Positions 61,315-64,000 of a DNA stretch of 64,000 bases are shown in pieces. How positions within the stretch are numbered: the stretch's first letter is position 1; each line of letters starts with the position of its first letter. Made by a program: the position numbers and the translations under genes. The stretch lies in assembly GCA_013399115.1 (NCBI GenBank), contig VXAA01007212.1, forward strand, positions 817,600 to 881,599, in the 5' to 3' direction. A model generated the notes under the pieces. It was not told where the DNA came from. It saw nothing but the letters and a program-made list of their open reading frames with translations, and ran no database searches. The stretch comes from Anseranas semipalmata. Its lineage: Eukaryota > Chordata > Aves > Anseriformes > Anseranatidae.

Positions 61315-64000
61315 GTAGCATAACAGTTGAAAACAACTTCTTTCCTGTAGTGGGCTACACTTTTGGCTATTGCCTGATGAAATCATACCCAGTTCACTAC
61401 CAGCAGAAGGTCTGACATAAAGCAGACTCTCCAGGGAAGGCAGAGAGGTAGTCAAACAGAGAAAAAGGGTAATTTGAAGACGGTGCCAAACCAACAAAGA
61501 AAAAGGAGATATTTTGTTTCCCTTACTACTAATAAAACATAGTTGACTAAAATTGATCCCCAGACTAATAAGGTAGAGGAAAAACTAAAACCTATATATG
61601 ACAAAACAATAAAAAAGTAATGAAGAGATTTATGGAAGTACATAAAAACCTTGGAATGACGTAAAATTGTCAGGTCATGTTACTGTTTTCAGCTCAACAT
61701 GGATAAGAAAATAAGGGAGGAATAAAAATTAGAGCATGGAGGGAAGATAGCATAGTGTGGAAGGGGATGGGGAGAAGGAAGAGAAAGAAAACAAAGCCAG
61801 AGCAAATGTTTAGGAAAAAAAGATTTACAGCTAGAAGCATGAAAACAATGCCCACAAGACAAGTCTGTCAATGTAAAAAGAAAAAAAAAATGCAGAGCCA
61901 AAGTGGTGGAATACAAGAGGCGGTAATGGAATAGGAGCACCTCCATAGATACCTGGGCAAAGCAGCTGTGGTAATCCTCAAAAAGGAAAACATGACAATT
62001 TCCAAGAAACTACAAAAGAGTCATCCCCAAACCCACTCCTTCACAACACGTAGGTGTCCTCAGGGGCAGAGACCCCCTAAGGTCTTTACTAAGGACTCCA
62101 ACATGGGGAGAGCGGTCTAACCAGGAGCACCAGCACCTGCGTCCTGGAGCTCCTGGCAGAGAGCTGGGGCATGCAATGGACTGCTGGTTTCCAGTTTCTT
62201 CTCTGCACCTTCTCCTCCAGCTCCCAGTGAGGGATATGTGGGGAAGAGAAATCCCTTTTGCTTGATGCTTCTCATGGCATATGAGAAGGCAGTCAGAAGG
62301 TGCTTTGGGATTTCTTTGAGCTGCCACAGAGAACTGGCAGCAGGGAGTAACCCGGAGAGGCAGTAACCTACCTCCCCTGTGAGGTGCTGGGCAGCCAAGG
62401 AGGGCAGGAGGAGCTCCTGACCTGGAGCGTTAGCGTAAAGCTGATCCGCTTCAAAGGCTGCCAACAGAGGGAAGGGTGGGTGGGGACATCGGCAGGGATG
62501 ATGCATTTTCCTCCCTCTGTGTAAAGAGGGGGGAAATGATTCAAGAGCTTCGTTTAAAAATTGCCACGCGTGGCACTGGGAACACCAGTTCACAATCTGA
62601 TACACAGCTGGGGAAGTCAGAGACCATTAATAGCTCCTGGACGTTACGTACTGCATGCATCCGCTTCAGGTTTGCAGCAGTGCTTCCGGGTGCTATAGGA
62701 AATTCTAATAAATGCATTGATTTTGCTGTGCATATTATATAACACTGCTGCTTTCCTATATTTCCAAATAGGATTGCTATGCTAAAACAATGCCCCAGAT
62801 TTTTCAGTCTTAAAAACCCTCAGTGTACTTCTTCCAAATGGTGGAAAAGGGAAAAAATTACAAGGTGGACTTCACAGCCTGTTAAGATTAACAAATGCAG
62901 GCTCTGGTAGATGGTGAAGAGATTCAAGGTGAAACTAAGTCTAGGAAACTAGTTTTTATAACTGTGGGTCTCATTCAGAATATTCCCTCCTCCTCTCTTA
63001 AATTGGGATGACAGTCTGGTATGCAGGTGCTGATCATAACAGTGTCACACAATAAGAGGAGGCAATCTGTTAAGCAGTCCCATCCCAAACCCTTTAAAAT
63101 GATGATTTTAAGCACTAATTAGCTAAGAAGCAGGCAGTACAGATCAAAGATCACCTGTATTGTATACTAGGTGTAAAATTCTACTCAGGCAGCATGTTTT
63201 CAAAAGAAACTTCAGTTTTCAAATAATCTTAACCTGGAACTCACACAGACTATGCTTTAAGAGCTGAGTACTGCGCTACCAATGTGCGAGGAAACACGGG
63301 CACTAAGAAACGCCTCCCTGGGAGCAAACACAGATAAAACCTTCACTCAGCCAAGGCTCGTATCTGCAGATGCCGAAGCAGATCACAAATTAATCAGGTT
63401 CCTCAAATGCTAAGGTATGTTACGAGGGCTTGCACTGCTGCTTCAGTCATCAGAGCTGGCATAGCTCTGGCCGGTCTCACAGAGCCCTTCGGCGGCCAAC
63501 CAACGCCGTCTCAGTCGAGCCGCACTGACCAGGGAATTTCCCTCTACGCAAACACTAACTCACTGAAGCTACGACCACATCAGATTGCACGCTCTTCAAG
63601 TAGAGAAACGAGCATCAGGAACGTGGTGCAGCTGACTGACGCCGTCCTGTGCTGCCTTGCCAAGGGTGTATAAAATATCGGCCTAATTTGGTTGGATTTC
63701 ACACTCCCTTTCCAGAGGTGCAAAAGATTACGTCAGGTCTTTGACTTATGTCAGCTTGGACAGCTGCAGCAGAGTCATGGAGCAGTCATGGATGGAGGAA
63801 AGAGACTTGGAAAAAATGCTGTGGGAAGCACTTGCCTGCACTGCAGCCACCCCAGGGCAACATCTGGACTCTCAGAGAAGGAGACGGATGGTTTTGCACC
63901 CAGAAGAATTCATCACTTGCAACAAACTTTTCCATCCAAATGGCTTTGCCTGCACTCACGGCTGGGACCATGACATTTTGGTGGGCCTTTGGGTCCTGCG

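Larger units (their letters stand above)
47214..64000 (-). other. TBXAS1 upstream intron(s), upstream exons not found
   Basis: This region precedes the first visible exon in the transcript. I looked for the short exon encoding a GFWES...YGP.CG-like segment and the HPKPSPFIGN-like exon and found neither. A 53-base exon could escape inspection by eye. It contains a CR1 copy at 50 kb, poly(A) runs, a GC-rich block at 54.7-55.0 kb and GC-richer unrecognised patches at 47.85-48.29, 52.2-52.45, 58.56-58.87 and 62.0-62.5 kb. Confidence 0.6.

Noticed and set aside
62117..62605. 162-codon open frame on the minus strand
   Set aside because: Low-complexity residue mix, no family resemblance, and another frame is open in the same DNA. 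It does not match the missing TBXAS1 N-terminal exons.
1..64000. CRISPR arrays, operons, tRNA or rRNA genes, phage-type genes
   Set aside because: No regularly spaced repeats, no tRNA or rRNA-like sequence noticed, and gene structure is that of a spliced vertebrate locus.

Overview
This window is vertebrate nuclear DNA, most likely from a bird. Long AT-rich non-coding stretches are interrupted by short, well-spliced exons. The recognisable young mobile DNA is avian in type: CR1 LINE 3' ends with their ATTCTATG tails, and one LTR of a kind common in bird genomes. No bacterial or phage gene organisation, rRNA, tRNA or CRISPR array was seen.

The only protein-coding gene I can support is on the minus strand. 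It is the middle part of thromboxane A synthase 1 (TBXAS1, cytochrome P450 family 5A1). Five exons are visible, in transcript order 47213-47117, 19123-19007, 11664-11576, 9101-8953 and 7233-7103. Each has AG/GT splice borders, the reading phases join correctly at all four junctions, and the roughly 194 encoded residues align without gaps to the human enzyme as I recall it. The helix C W-x-x-x-R heme-contact motif is present. The N-terminal membrane-anchor exons should lie above 47.2 kb, probably beyond position 64000. The C-terminal exons, with the I helix, ExxR and the heme-cysteine loop, should lie below 7.1 kb, probably before position 1. I looked for both sets in the window and did not find them.

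Layout: 1-7102 is intron downstream of the last visible exon. 7103-9101 holds two exons. 9102-11575 is an intron with an ancient plus-strand LINE fragment. 11665-19006 is an intron with a MIR-like SINE and a CpG-richer block carrying an exact RFX X-box. 19124-47116 is a 28-kb intron holding an ancient minus-strand LINE, four young CR1 fragments, MIR-like pieces and a solo LTR. 47214-64000 is upstream intron, with a 0.95-kb decayed CR1 and a second GC-rich candidate regulatory block at about 54.7-55.0 kb.

I found no undescribed gene system. The most useful leads are the regulatory-looking islands (17.6-18.6 kb and 54.7-55.0 kb), the two very old LINE copies, the MIR-like SINEs, and a fossil palindromic repeat present in several copies.
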